Positions 24,816-33,735 are shown, numbered from the stretch's first letter. The stretch is 64,000 nt of DNA from Polyangium spumosum (GCF_009649845.1 NZ_WJIE01000003.1:868001-932000); one strand, 5' to 3'. Numbers and translations: made by a program. Notes: generated from the letters alone by a model not told the origin.

Positions 24816-26684
24816 ATGGGCGGCAACCTCGAGGTCACGGTCAGCTCGGGCGACGTCTTCGACGTCCGGGAATTCACCATTCACGAGCGGATGTCCTCGA
24901 TCTTCGACGTCACGCTCCACGCCGTGTGTGAAAACCCCGACGTCGATTTCGACGCCGTCGTGGGACAACCGGCGCGCTTCGTCCTCCATACCGGCCCGAA
25001 CGTCCGGTTCTGGTCGGGCATCTGCAACGACCTCTCGCAGGTCCGCGTCGAGGAGCGGGGCGTCTCGACGTACCGCCTGAACATCGTGCCCACGTTGTGG
25101 CTCCTCACGCAGCGGCGCAACCACCGCATGTTCCAGCAGCTCTCGGAGCCCGACATCGTGCTCCAGATCCTCTCGGAGTGGGGCATCGAGCCCGAGCTCA
25201 AGATCGACAAGGGGGCGTACAAGAAGCGCAAGTACCGCGTCCAGTACGCCGAGTCGGATCATGCCTTCATCAGCCGCATGCTCGAGGACGCGGGCATCTC
25301 GTATTATTTCACGCAGAGCGGCGACGAGACCAAGCTCGTCCTCTCCGACGCGCCCCACGCGAACGCGCCGCGCCCGGTGATCTCGTTCCGGGACACCCCC
25401 ACCGTCGCCGACCGCGAGCACGTGACGAACGTCCGCGTCGGGCAGCGGGTTCGCCCCGGCCGCTACGTGCTGCGTGATCACGACTATCGCCGCCCGCCTT
25501 CGTACAACCTCGCGGCGAGCGCCGCGAAGCCGCGGGTGAACATCGAGGATCGCCTCGAGCGCTTCCACTACACGCCGGGCGCGTTCCTGTTCGGCGTCGA
25601 TCGCGGCGAGGACACGCCGAACGCGGACGACAAGGGCAAGGCGCGCACGGACGAGAGCGAGGCGGCCACGCTCGCCGCCAAGCGCCTCGACGCCAAGCGG
25701 AGCAGCGGCAACGTCGTCTCCTTCGAGACGAACGTCCACGACCTCGCGCCCGGCGTCGTCGCGAGCTTCATGGACCACCCGCGCAGCGACCTCGCCCCGG
25801 GCAAGAAGCTTCTCATCGTCGAGTCCCTGCTCGCGGGCACGCCCAACGGCGAGTGGCACCACGCCTGCGAGTCCCGGCGCGCCGAATCGCCCTACCGGCC
25901 GGCCCTCGTGACGCCGAAGCCCAAGGCGACGGGCGTCGAGAGCGCCACGGTCGTCGGCCCGCCTGGCGAGGAGATTCATTGCGACGAGTTCGGCCGCGTG
26001 CGGGTTCATTTCCACTGGGACCGCGAGAGCCGGATGGACGACAACAGCTCCTGCTGGATCCACGTGAGCCACCCCTGGGGCGGCGCGGGGTTCGGCGGGA
26101 TGAACATCCCGCGCGTCGGGCAGGAGGTGATCGTCGATTTCCTCGGCGGCGATCCCGACAGGCCCGTGATCATCGGGCGCGTCTACACGAACCTCCAGAA
26201 GGTCCCCTACAAGCTGCCGGACAACAAGACGCAGAGCGGCTGGAAGAGCAACTCGACCACGAACACCGGCGGATACAACGAGCTCATGTTCGAGGACGCG
26301 GCGGGCAAGGAGCTCCTGCGCATGCAGGCCGAGCGCGACATGAGCACGCTCGTCAAGAACGACCAGACCACCACCGTGCGTCACAACCGCTCGACGGTCG
26401 TTCTCAATGACGACCTCGAGGTCGTCGTCGGGTTCCACACGCAAAACGTGGGGAAGGACCGGACCGTGGCCGTGCTCCAGAACCAGATGCACGCCATCAA
26501 GAAGAACGTCGTCCAGCACTCGCTCGAGGGCTTCGCCTATCACAAATCGAAGCAGTTCACGCTCATCGAGAGCGACGAGCAGATCATCCTCAAGGTCGGG
26601 GACAAGTCCTTCATTCGGATCCTTCCCGAGGGCATCGTGATCCAGGGACCGAAGGTGCTCATCAATCCGAACGAAGGCGAATAG
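24816..26684 (+). CDS. vgrG: Type VI secretion spike protein VgrG (TssI)
   Basis: The 622-residue protein has the gp27-like base (FTIHERMSSIFDVTLHAV; QLSEPDIVLQILSEWGI; YRVQYAESDHAFISRMLEDAG), then the gp5-like OB fold with EIHCDEFGRVRVHFHWDRE and SSCWIHVSHPWGGAGFGGM, and a beta-helix needle (GGDPDRPVIIGRVYTN onward). VgrG trimers cap the T6SS tube and carry PAAR proteins and effectors. It heads an apparently co-transcribed group of cargo genes. A perfect 7-bp hairpin GAGGCGC-GAC-GCGCCTC sits in its leader at 24756-24772. No tube or sheath genes are in the window. Confidence 0.96.
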   Translation: MGGNLEVTVSSGDVFDVREFTIHERMSSIFDVTLHAVCENPDVDFDAVVGQPARFVLHTGPNVRFWSGICNDLSQVRVEERGVSTYRLNIVPTLWLLTQRRNHRMFQQLSEPDIVLQILSEWGIEPELKIDKGAYKKRKYRVQYAESDHAFISRMLEDAGISYYFTQSGDETKLVLSDAPHANAPRPVISFRDTPTVADREHVTNVRVGQRVRPGRYVLRDHDYRRPPSYNLAASAAKPRVNIEDRLERFHYTPGAFLFGVDRGEDTPNADDKGKARTDESEAATLAAKRLDAKRSSGNVVSFETNVHDLAPGVVASFMDHPRSDLAPGKKLLIVESLLAGTPNGEWHHACESRRAESPYRPALVTPKPKATGVESATVVGPPGEEIHCDEFGRVRVHFHWDRESRMDDNSSCWIHVSHPWGGAGFGGMNIPRVGQEVIVDFLGGDPDRPVIIGRVYTNLQKVPYKLPDNKTQSGWKSNSTTNTGGYNELMFEDAAGKELLRMQAERDMSTLVKNDQTTTVRHNRSTVVLNDDLEVVVGFHTQNVGKDRTVAVLQNQMHAIKKNVVQHSLEGFAYHKSKQFTLIESDEQIILKVGDKSFIRILPEGIVIQGPKVLINPNEGE

Positions 26685-26696
26685 GCAGAGCGAGCG

Positions 26697-27647
26697 ATGA
26701 AGATCAAGCGACTCATCTCGAACGGCTTCCGCGGCTTGCCGGACCGCACGTTCGATTTCACGTCCCCGCGGACGGGCGCCCCGGCCGACATCGTCGTGGT
26801 GACGGGGCCGTCCGGGTCCGGCAAGACGAGCCTGCTCGAGGCGATCATCGCGGCCAAGGAGGACGTCGGTCCGTACGGGCTCAAGCGCTCGTCGAACGAT
26901 TTCGTCCGCCCCGGCGAGGCGGCGGCGAAGGTGCGCGTCGACTGGGTCCTCTCGCAGGAGGAGCGGGCGCGCGTCGGCGCGACGGGCGTGGAGCTCTCGA
27001 GCGAGTCGATCTTCGCGCCGAACCTCTTCTCGTCGATCGACCACGACCCCTCGCTCGTCGCGCTCCTCGGCGAGTACGACGTCGATCCGGCCGTGAGCAA
27101 GGTCGAGTATTTCCACGCGAACCGCCGCATCCCGCGCGGCGGCGCGCCCAGCATCGCCACGCTCGGCGTCCCCGAGGCCGAGCGGCTCGCGCGGCTCACG
27201 CAGGACGACGCCAAGTACGCGCTCGTCTCGCAGTACATCGCCGAGGCGAACCTCGGCCTCCACGACAAGGGCGGCACGCGTGGCGCCGAGCGGCTCGCGG
27301 AGGCGTTCGGCAGGCTCTGCCGCACCCGACAGCTCGCGGGCGTCGAGCAGGTCGGACGCGCCATCGTTCCGCGCTTCGCCGACGCGCGCGGCACGGTCGT
27401 CGGCCTGGAGGGGCTCTCCGACACCGCGAAGCAGGCGCTTCTCTTCGCGGTCACCTTCCTGCGCTCCGGGATCGAAGGCTCGCTCGTCCTGATCGACACC
27501 CCGGAGCTGCACATCCCCGAGCCCGAGGTCGGCGCGTTCGTCGCGGCGCTCGCCCGGATGGGACTCGACAACCAGCTCGTCCTCGCGACGGGATCGCCGG
27601 GCGTCGTCGCCGGCAACCCGGACGCGCTCGTCGTCCCGATGTCTTGA
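26697..27647 (+). CDS. AAA/ABC-type ATPase associated with the VgrG island
   Basis: The 316-residue protein has an ABC-class head like RecF/Smc-type proteins: MKIKRLISNGFRGL, Walker A GPSGSGKTS, a signature-like region LEGLSDTAKQALLFAVTFL, and Walker B-type LVLIDTPELHIPE. It starts 12 bp after vgrG and 8 bp before the first Eag-like gene, so it is part of the cargo operon. It could load or energise the effector, or be an effector or immunity component; such ATPases are seen near vgrG genes but their role is unclear. Confidence 0.8.
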   Translation: MKIKRLISNGFRGLPDRTFDFTSPRTGAPADIVVVTGPSGSGKTSLLEAIIAAKEDVGPYGLKRSSNDFVRPGEAAAKVRVDWVLSQEERARVGATGVELSSESIFAPNLFSSIDHDPSLVALLGEYDVDPAVSKVEYFHANRRIPRGGAPSIATLGVPEAERLARLTQDDAKYALVSQYIAEANLGLHDKGGTRGAERLAEAFGRLCRTRQLAGVEQVGRAIVPRFADARGTVVGLEGLSDTAKQALLFAVTFLRSGIEGSLVLIDTPELHIPEPEVGAFVAALARMGLDNQLVLATGSPGVVAGNPDALVVPMS

Positions 27648-27655
27648 GGTGAGGC

Positions 27656-28078
27656 GTGCGCACGTACCATACCGACGAGCTCATCTTCGACGTGCCGGAC
27701 GAATGGAGCGACCGCTCCATGAACATCTTCGTCAGCACGCCTGGCGAGCGTGTCCCCTTCAACATCGTGATCACGCGGGACAAGCTCGAAGGTGACGAGG
27801 TCGCGCCCTTCGTGCTCGGCAAGCTCAAGGAGCTCGGCAAGCAGATCCCCAAGCTCAAGGTCCTCGGCCAGCGCGCGCGGACCGTGGGGCCGCTCGTGGG
27901 GCTCGAGGCGCGCCTGCAATGGCCGGTGCATGGCGGGACGATGTACCAGCACCAGGTCTACCTGCCTTATTATGGCGAGGTCTTGACGTTCACCGCGTCG
28001 AGCCTCGTGAAGCTCGCGCCGCAATGCGACGCGTATCTCGAACAGGTCCTCTCGGGCATCAAGTTTCGAAAGCGATGA
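27656..28078 (+). CDS. Eag-type T6SS effector chaperone (DUF1795/DcrB-like), copy 1
   Basis: The 140-residue protein belongs to the DUF1795/DcrB fold: FDVPDEWSDRSMNIFVSTP, then strands PFNIVITRDKLEGDEV and a closing MYQHQVYLPYYGEVLTFT. Proteins of this family (EagT/EagR) bind and shield the N-terminal transmembrane helices of prePAAR effectors until secretion. GTG 27656 is the start. It overlaps the second Eag gene by 4 bp and is one gene away from a matching effector. Confidence 0.85.
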   Translation: MRTYHTDELIFDVPDEWSDRSMNIFVSTPGERVPFNIVITRDKLEGDEVAPFVLGKLKELGKQIPKLKVLGQRARTVGPLVGLEARLQWPVHGGTMYQHQVYLPYYGEVLTFTASSLVKLAPQCDAYLEQVLSGIKFRKR

Positions 28079-28509
28079 GCGAGTACACGATCGACGAGGC
28101 GGTCTTTTTGTTGCCGAGCGGCTGGTGCGACCGCTCCTTGAACGTGCTCGGCCCCGACCCGAGCCCGGAGGAGTTCAAGGTGCTCGTCTCGCGCGCCGAT
28201 CAGGATGGGCGCACGCTCGACGATTTCGTGGACGGCCAGGTCAAGGACCTCTCGCAGCGCCTCCCCTGGTTCGCGCTCGAGGGCCGCGCCGAGCGCGTCG
28301 TCGCCGGGACGCGGGCGCTCTCGGTCCGCTCGACCTTCCGCGACGGCAAGGCCGACTTGTTCCAGCACCAGGTCACGCTCGCCGCGCGGGGCAAATTCGT
28401 CACCATCACGGCCGTGAGCCTCGCGCGTGTCGCGGACGCGTGCTCGAACGAGCTCGAGCGCGTGCTCGCCACCGTCCGATTGCGACCGACCGAAGACGCC
28501 GCGCGTTGA
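28075..28509 (+). CDS. Eag-type T6SS effector chaperone (DUF1795/DcrB-like), copy 2
   Basis: The 144-residue paralogue of the preceding gene reads FLLPSGWCDRSLNVLGPDP, FKVLVSRADQDGRTLDDFV and LFQHQVTLAARGKFVTIT, aligning along its whole length with copy 1. The ATG overlaps the copy 1 stop as ATGA. Two Eag chaperones next to one effector are typical when the effector has two separate transmembrane regions, each protected by its own chaperone. Confidence 0.85.
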   Translation: MSEYTIDEAVFLLPSGWCDRSLNVLGPDPSPEEFKVLVSRADQDGRTLDDFVDGQVKDLSQRLPWFALEGRAERVVAGTRALSVRSTFRDGKADLFQHQVTLAARGKFVTITAVSLARVADACSNELERVLATVRLRPTEDAAR

Positions 28510-28537
28510 ACGAAGAGCACCGAGGAGGACGACGCCC

Positions 28538-29728
28538 ATGAGCGAGACCCCGAATGCAGCGCGTGTCGGAGATCCCATCGAGCACTCGACCTCGCTCTTC
28601 GGCGCCCTCGTCGGCATCGCGGTCGGGGTCGTCGTCGGCGCGATCATCGCGGTCACCATCATCGCGACGGCGGGCACGGGCCTCCTCCTCGCCGCGGCGA
28701 TCTTCGGGGCGCTGTCCTCGGTCCTGGGGGGCGCGGCGGCGGGCTACACCCTCGGAGGCTTATTAGGAAAGTTAGGTGGATCCAAATCGGGGGTGATCGC
28801 CGAAGGTGCCGCGACCGTCTTCATCGGCGCGGGCTTGCCTGCGGCGGCCCGCGTGCACGATCCCCTCGCTTGCGGGGACCCGCCGATCACGAAATACGGC
28901 TGGGCCCTGCTCGGCGCCGTGCTCCTCGGCCCCATCGGCGCCCTCGTCGGTGCGGACTACGCCATTCGATCGAGCGCGCATCCGGGCAAAGTGATCGCCA
29001 CGGGCAGCGAGACGGTCTTCATCGAGCAACTGAACGCGGCGCGCGTCGAGGACGAGACGACCTGCAGCGGCAAGATCATCGAAGGGGCCAAGACGGTCGG
29101 GATCGGCGGCCCCAAGGTGGACATCATCCCCCGGGATCAGTGGTCGGGCGAAATCCCCAAATGGCTCGACGACACGATGTGGTGGGTCGACAAGGCGGGC
29201 CTCGTGTTCGGCGTCCTCTCCGGCGTCTACGCGTGGCGGGCGCTCGGGTGGAAGGCCGTGCGCACCGACGCCATCCTGACGGGGATCGATCTCGGGCTCG
29301 TCGGGCTCGAAGAGGGCTCGGCCTATCTGTTAGGCAGGGATCACGCGATCACCGACACCATCGAGGGGGTCCGCGCGACCTACGAGACGGGTTTGATGCT
29401 CCGCACGGGTCGGAACAACGTCCGCGGCATGCGCACAGGCACGCCCGACGTGCCCAACGTCCCGCGCGCCACCACGCCCGACGTCCCCACCGTCCCGCGC
29501 GCCACCACGCCCGACGTCCCCACCGTCCCGCGCGCCACCACGCCCGACGTGCCCAACGCCCCGCGCATCGACGCGCCCAGCGCGCCCACCGCGCCGAAGC
29601 CCGTCCCGCAGGGCGGACAAACCATCGCCGAGCGCGCGGCGCAGGGAGGCAACCCGCCGCCTTGGGCCAGGCAGAACCCGGACAACTACTATTACAACCC
29701 TGCCAACAGCAGGTACATGAAGCGCTGA
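28538..29728 (+). CDS. prePAAR/PAAR T6SS effector with transmembrane regions
   Basis: The 396-residue protein opens with AARVGDPIEH (residues 7-16), an exact match to the prePAAR motif AARxxDxxxH. A long hydrophobic region (about 20-80) follows, then a PAAR-type domain (AARVHDPLACGDPP; KVIATGSETVFIEQLNAARVEDETTC) interrupted by a hydrophobic hairpin, then a second hydrophobic stretch (WVDKAGLVFGVLSGVYAW). A Pro-rich tandem repeat leads to a short C-terminus ending in NPDNYYYNPANSRYMKR. PAAR caps the VgrG spike. The toxic activity is not recognised; it may be the membrane regions themselves or the short tail. ATG 28538 has GAGGAGG upstream. Confidence 0.88.
   Translation: MSETPNAARVGDPIEHSTSLFGALVGIAVGVVVGAIIAVTIIATAGTGLLLAAAIFGALSSVLGGAAAGYTLGGLLGKLGGSKSGVIAEGAATVFIGAGLPAAARVHDPLACGDPPITKYGWALLGAVLLGPIGALVGADYAIRSSAHPGKVIATGSETVFIEQLNAARVEDETTCSGKIIEGAKTVGIGGPKVDIIPRDQWSGEIPKWLDDTMWWVDKAGLVFGVLSGVYAWRALGWKAVRTDAILTGIDLGLVGLEEGSAYLLGRDHAITDTIEGVRATYETGLMLRTGRNNVRGMRTGTPDVPNVPRATTPDVPTVPRATTPDVPTVPRATTPDVPNAPRIDAPSAPTAPKPVPQGGQTIAERAAQGGNPPPWARQNPDNYYYNPANSRYMKR
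29441..29572 (+). repeat. Four 33-bp direct repeats in the PAAR effector linker
   Basis: The unit encodes the 11-residue TPDVP(N/T)VPRAT. Copies two and three are identical and copies one and four differ slightly. It forms an extended Pro-rich linker between the PAAR/membrane part and the C-terminal tail, and is likely to change copy number. Confidence 0.85.
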
Positions 29729-29756
29729 TCGCGATTCATACCCGGAAAAACCCACG

Positions 29757-30077
29757 ATGACCCGACCGACCTACGAAGGCGCGTACGCCGACGTGCCCCC
29801 GCCCGGATACCACGTGATCTCCCGCCTCGAAAAAACGGGCGGCGAGCCCCTGCCCGTCGACGTGATCAAGATCCCCATACTCGAGCCGCGTGACCGCGTC
29901 CTCGAATGCGCCTACGAGATCCTCGTGGACGACCTCGACGACGACGAGGCCGTCCGCCTCATCCTCGAGGTCATCCTCGGCGACCTGACGGACCATTATT
30001 ATCGCGACCAGGCCGGCACGATCGCGCTCGTCAACCTGCGCACCTCGGCCCGGCGGACGATCCCCTACCCGGCTTGA
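29757..30077 (+). CDS. Small acidic protein, possible immunity to the PAAR effector
   Basis: The 106-residue protein follows the effector by 28 bp. It is acidic in its centre (EILVDDLDDDEAVRLILEVI) and ends NLRTSARRTIPYPA. No family is recognised. Its position directly behind a T6SS effector is the usual place for an immunity gene, but the sequence itself gives no functional clue. It converges with the DUF2169 gene 3 bp away. Confidence 0.7.
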   Translation: MTRPTYEGAYADVPPPGYHVISRLEKTGGEPLPVDVIKIPILEPRDRVLECAYEILVDDLDDDEAVRLILEVILGDLTDHYYRDQAGTIALVNLRTSARRTIPYPA

Positions 30078-30080
30078 CGT

Positions 30081-32354
30081 TCAGCGCCTACCCGGCATCG
30101 AGAGCACGCGCCCGAGCGCCAGCGCCACGAGCGCGAGCGGGTTCGTCTCGTACTGATCCTGCTGCCCACGCGCCTCGGCGATGACCACGGCGCGGAAGCG
30201 CGAAAAGAGCGGCAGCTTCGCCTCGAGCTCCTCCGACAGATAACACGGGATCGCCGCCGACGCGCCCTCGGGCACCATCGCCGACCGGATGCGCTTCTCC
30301 CCCAGGATCACGCGCTTCTGATAGCTGCGTTGTTCGAGCAGCACCCGCTCGACGTTCTGGTCGAGGTAATTCGTGGGCAACGTCCGGTTCGCCTGCACGA
30401 ACGCCTCGCGCAGCCGGATCGTCATGCCCTCGGCCGCGAGCGCCGTGCATTTCCAGTCCGACCCCACCAGCTCGTTCGCCGCGTCGAGCGTCTCGCGCAG
30501 CCGTTTGTCCGCCCCCGCGAGCGGCGACGTCACCGCGATCGTCGCCTTCAGCGTCTGCACCTCGTGGAAGAAGAGCTGCACCTCGCCCGAGACCACCACG
30601 AGCGGCGGCGTGATCGCCCCCTCCTCGTCGATCGACTCCACCATCACGCGCGACACGCCGTCGGCGTCGACCGGCTGGACACGCCGCAGCACCCGCAGGA
30701 CATCGCGCCGATCCTTGATCTCTTGCTTCGGCTGCTGCGTGTCTTCGAGCGTGAGCCACGCGCCCTGGCTCTCGCCGTCGCGCAGCTCGCTCGCGAAGCT
30801 CGCCTGCGCGCGCACCCGCTTGGGCGCGGCCTTGTCGAACCAGAGCAGGTCGACGTACGGGTCCGTCGGCGAGAACCGGGGCGCGCTCCGCGGCGAGACG
30901 CTCGGCGCGGGCGGGGCGGGCTCGACGGCGACCGGCTCGACGGCGGACGGCACGCTCTCGGCGACGACACGTTGCCCGATCGAGACCCGCGCGGCGGACT
31001 CGACCGCGCTCGGCGGGCTCGGGGTCCACGCCGGGGCGGGCGGCACGGGGGCGGGCGGCGGCGGCGCCATGACGGGCAGGTCGGGCGACGACGGCCAGCG
31101 GGCCGGGGGCGCGCTCGGCGGCGCGGGCGCGACCGCGGGCGGGGCTGGGGTCGCGGGCGTCAGGGAGGCGAAGGGCAAACCCGCGAGCGCGCTCGGCGGA
31201 CGCACGGAGCCCGGCGAGGCCGACTCGGGCGCGCCCTGCATGAAGGGCATCACCTGCCGTGCGGCCTCGATCGGCCGGACGATCGTCGCCTCCGACGGGT
31301 CCATGGTCATGGTGAGGGGCCGCCGCGGCTTCTCGCTCGCGGGCGCGGGCGGCGCGGCGGGCGGCGCGGGCGGCGGCGCGGCGGCGCGGGGTTCTTCGAG
31401 GCTCACGGTGATCCGCCCCTGCTCGTGGGGGTGCGCGAGGCTCAGCCGTCCTCGCCAGACGAGCGTGCAGAGGCCCCGCTCGGTGTCGATCCACATCGAA
31501 TCGGCCGTGAGCGTGATCTCCTCGCGCCGGCCGGGGGCGCGCTCCGCGACGGCGCGGGGGTTGAGCCCTGGCAGGCTGGTGGCGAGCCGCTCGTGCTCGG
31601 GGTGCAGGTTCTCGAGCACGATGCGCTCGTTCCCGCGCAGCTCGCTCACGTTCTGATCACGCGGCGCCACGTTGAAGAAGGACGCGTCGAAGCCCTCCGG
31701 CAGGGCCCTCTCGTGCCAGCGCCGCGGGTCCCAGATGCCGGCGTAGGCGCCGAGCTTCTCCATACGCGTGGGCCACGTCGGCGCGAGGGGGCCGAACCCG
31801 ATGGGCTCGACGAACTCGCCGCGGCGCGTGGGGGTCTTGCCGGGCGGCAGCAGGTTCGGCAGCGGGATCCTGCCGTATCCGTCCCCCGGGCCATTGCAGC
31901 GGACGCCGACCGGGTTCCAGGTCCCTGGCCCGCCGCCTGCGCGCTCGTAGCGGAGCGGCATCCGCGTGATGCGGCCCATGTCCTGGATCGTCCCGTCGGC
32001 GGCCCACAGCCGATCCCCCGACACCTCGATCGACTTGTCGATGTCGCCCACGATCAAACGCACGTGGAACGACGGCACGGGGACACGACCGGGCGCGAAG
32101 GCGTGGCCGACGAGGACGACGTCGGCGCAGGGTTTGTAGGGGGCGAGGTCGCTCGGCGCGTGGAGGCTCCGGGCGGGATCGTCGTCCCAGTAGTTGTCCT
32201 CCTCGTTGATCGGCTCCTGCTCGGGGGCGAGCTGGGACGTGCCGGGGAGGAGCACGTAGGTGGCTTTGCACGCGACCGTGAGCACGGGGGCGCCACGCGC
32301 CGTGGTCCAGGTCCGCGTGGAGACGCGGAGCGGGCAGGTGGAGACGACGTCCAT
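30081..32354 (-). CDS. DUF2169-domain T6SS accessory protein
   Basis: The 757-residue protein has an N-terminal DUF2169 domain (about 1-300): VLTVACKATYVLLPG, GHAFAPGRVPVPSFHVRL, GIWDPRRWHERALPEGFDASFFN. This family is found in T6SS cargo clusters and acts in effector recruitment or loading. A long Pro/Ala linker (about 330-500) separates it from a second globular part (PYVDLLWFDKAAPKRV onward) that I recognise only as typical of the myxobacterial form. It lies opposite the vgrG operon, stop to stop. Confidence 0.85.
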   Translation of the reverse strand: MDVVSTCPLRVSTRTWTTARGAPVLTVACKATYVLLPGTSQLAPEQEPINEEDNYWDDDPARSLHAPSDLAPYKPCADVVLVGHAFAPGRVPVPSFHVRLIVGDIDKSIEVSGDRLWAADGTIQDMGRITRMPLRYERAGGGPGTWNPVGVRCNGPGDGYGRIPLPNLLPPGKTPTRRGEFVEPIGFGPLAPTWPTRMEKLGAYAGIWDPRRWHERALPEGFDASFFNVAPRDQNVSELRGNERIVLENLHPEHERLATSLPGLNPRAVAERAPGRREEITLTADSMWIDTERGLCTLVWRGRLSLAHPHEQGRITVSLEEPRAAAPPPAPPAAPPAPASEKPRRPLTMTMDPSEATIVRPIEAARQVMPFMQGAPESASPGSVRPPSALAGLPFASLTPATPAPPAVAPAPPSAPPARWPSSPDLPVMAPPPPAPVPPAPAWTPSPPSAVESAARVSIGQRVVAESVPSAVEPVAVEPAPPAPSVSPRSAPRFSPTDPYVDLLWFDKAAPKRVRAQASFASELRDGESQGAWLTLEDTQQPKQEIKDRRDVLRVLRRVQPVDADGVSRVMVESIDEEGAITPPLVVVSGEVQLFFHEVQTLKATIAVTSPLAGADKRLRETLDAANELVGSDWKCTALAAEGMTIRLREAFVQANRTLPTNYLDQNVERVLLEQRSYQKRVILGEKRIRSAMVPEGASAAIPCYLSEELEAKLPLFSRFRAVVIAEARGQQDQYETNPLALVALALGRVLSMPGRR

Positions 32355-32402
32355 CGGGGCCGAACCTATCAGATCGAGGGCGCGACGGGGGAGGCTCCGG
32401 GC

Positions 32403-33290
32403 TCAACTTCGACGGGCGTAGCGGCGGTACGCCTCGGCCATCTTGGTGTGGTACTGGTTCGAGGCGTAGTCCTCGCCGTTGTAGCCGAGCGCGAAGGCGG
32501 CCCAGTTCTTCGTGATGAGGTGGCGGGTGAGGCGCTTGTCGCGGCAGAAGCCGAGGAAGGCGCGCATGTGTTGCGCCTCGGAGACGAACATGTCCTCCAC
32601 GAAGGTGCGGACGCTGCGCCAGCCGCACATCTCGTAATTCTCGCCCATCACCTGGAACATGCCCCACGAGCAGCTCTTCGCGGCGGCCTCGGGGTCGAGC
32701 GCGAAGGCCTCGCGCAGAACGGCCCACTGGTCCTTGCGATAACTCTCCCTGCGGCGCGGGCTGTCGTACGGGGCGGAGAGGTGCGGGTGCGTCTGGTCGT
32801 ACCTTCGCGCGGTGTGCTTGCGGAACTTGTGGACCTCGAAGAGGATCTTGGGCCGCTTCTGGGCATCGAAGCCGCTGCGCCCGCCGGACTCGACCTCGGC
32901 GACCGCGCGGACGGCAGCGGACTCGCAGCCGAGCTCACGCGCGGCGGCGTCGAAGTCGGACGGGACGAGCTTGAGGGCGAGGCCTTCACCGGGCAGGGTC
33001 CAGTCGCTGTTCGGCGAGGTGAGCGGTGGGTTCGAGCTGACGGCGCCGTTTCCCTCGGAGGTCGTGGGACGCGTGTTCGACGCGGGGTTCGCGCTGCTGG
33101 TGCCGCCGCCGCCCGAGCCGCCGCCGCCCGTGTCGCCGCCCGCGTTCGTGGGCAGGGAGATGCGCTGTCCGATGGAGATCGCGTTCGGGTTGGTGATCTG
33201 CGGGTTGGCCGAGACGATGTCGCGGACGGTCACGCCATTGCGGGACGCGATCTTGCTCAGCGTGTCACCAGGCCGAATGACGTAGTCCAT
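32403..33290 (-). CDS. LysM-DUF3380 N-acetylmuramidase, probable T6SS-linked cell-wall effector
   Basis: The 295-residue protein has an N-terminal LysM domain (YVIRPGDTLSKIASRNGV ... ISIGQRISLP), a Gly/Ser linker and a C-terminal N-acetylmuramidase domain (PF11860/DUF3380): VAEVESGGRSGFDAQKRP, ILFEVHKFRKHT, SWGMFQVMGENYEMCGW, NWAAFALGYNGEDYASNQYHTKM. The glutamate in EVESGG is the likely catalytic acid. No signal peptide is present, which fits delivery by the T6SS or phage-type release rather than Sec export. It precedes the DUF2169 gene by 48 bp in the same direction. Confidence 0.9.
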   Translation of the reverse strand: MDYVIRPGDTLSKIASRNGVTVRDIVSANPQITNPNAISIGQRISLPTNAGGDTGGGGSGGGGTSSANPASNTRPTTSEGNGAVSSNPPLTSPNSDWTLPGEGLALKLVPSDFDAAARELGCESAAVRAVAEVESGGRSGFDAQKRPKILFEVHKFRKHTARRYDQTHPHLSAPYDSPRRRESYRKDQWAVLREAFALDPEAAAKSCSWGMFQVMGENYEMCGWRSVRTFVEDMFVSEAQHMRAFLGFCRDKRLTRHLITKNWAAFALGYNGEDYASNQYHTKMAEAYRRYARRS

Positions 33291-33345
33291 TGGGGGGAGG
33301 ATACAGCGAGGGAGACGCGCGCCTCAACGGGCTTGGTGGGAGTTT

Positions 33346-33735
33346 TTACGTTTCCGTGTTCAGGCGAACACAGCTCACATTGAACGCCATTCGATGCAGC
33401 TCCACGACCATTCGCGCCTTCTCCGCGGCGGTCGCCTGGAACCCACGGAACACCCGCCGCTTGCCCCTATCGCCTTCGGCCACCTCGGCCTCGGGCACAT
33501 AGATTCGCCCGTCGCTCCCCAACCCCAGAGGCGCGCGCATGGCCCAGGTGAGGAGCCCCTCGCGCCCACGCCGCGCGATCTCGCGCTGATGGAGCGCGTA
33601 ACCAACGAAGATCGCCCGTCCCGCGTACATCTCCTGCGAGACATCGTGGCTGTTTATGTAGATCGAGCCGTCGCTGCACAGCATGAGCTCCGTCTCGACA
33701 CGCGGATCCGGCGCGGGAAGGTCTCGCGTCTTCAT
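33346..33735 (-). CDS. Hypothetical protein
   Basis: The 129-residue protein contains TELMLCSDGSIYINSHDVSQ and GLGSDGRIYVPEAEV, two similar strand-turn-strand units, and a helical end. Not recognised. Its ATG at 33735 overlaps the upstream gene stop as ATGA; ATG 33744 is also in frame. The pair is clearly co-translated. Confidence 0.7.
   Translation of the reverse strand: MKTRDLPAPDPRVETELMLCSDGSIYINSHDVSQEMYAGRAIFVGYALHQREIARRGREGLLTWAMRAPLGLGSDGRIYVPEAEVAEGDRGKRRVFRGFQATAAEKARMVVELHRMAFNVSCVRLNTET

Noticed and set aside
21185..24880. 1,231-residue minus-strand open frame across nadB and etfBA
   Set aside because: Runs opposite or out of frame with three certain genes and shows only low-complexity Arg/Ala sequence.
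24726..27512. 928-residue minus-strand open frame
   Set aside because: Shadow of vgrG and the ATPase gene.
30330..33383. 1,017-residue plus-strand open frame
   Set aside because: Opposite strand of DUF2169 and LysM-muramidase, both with clear domains.
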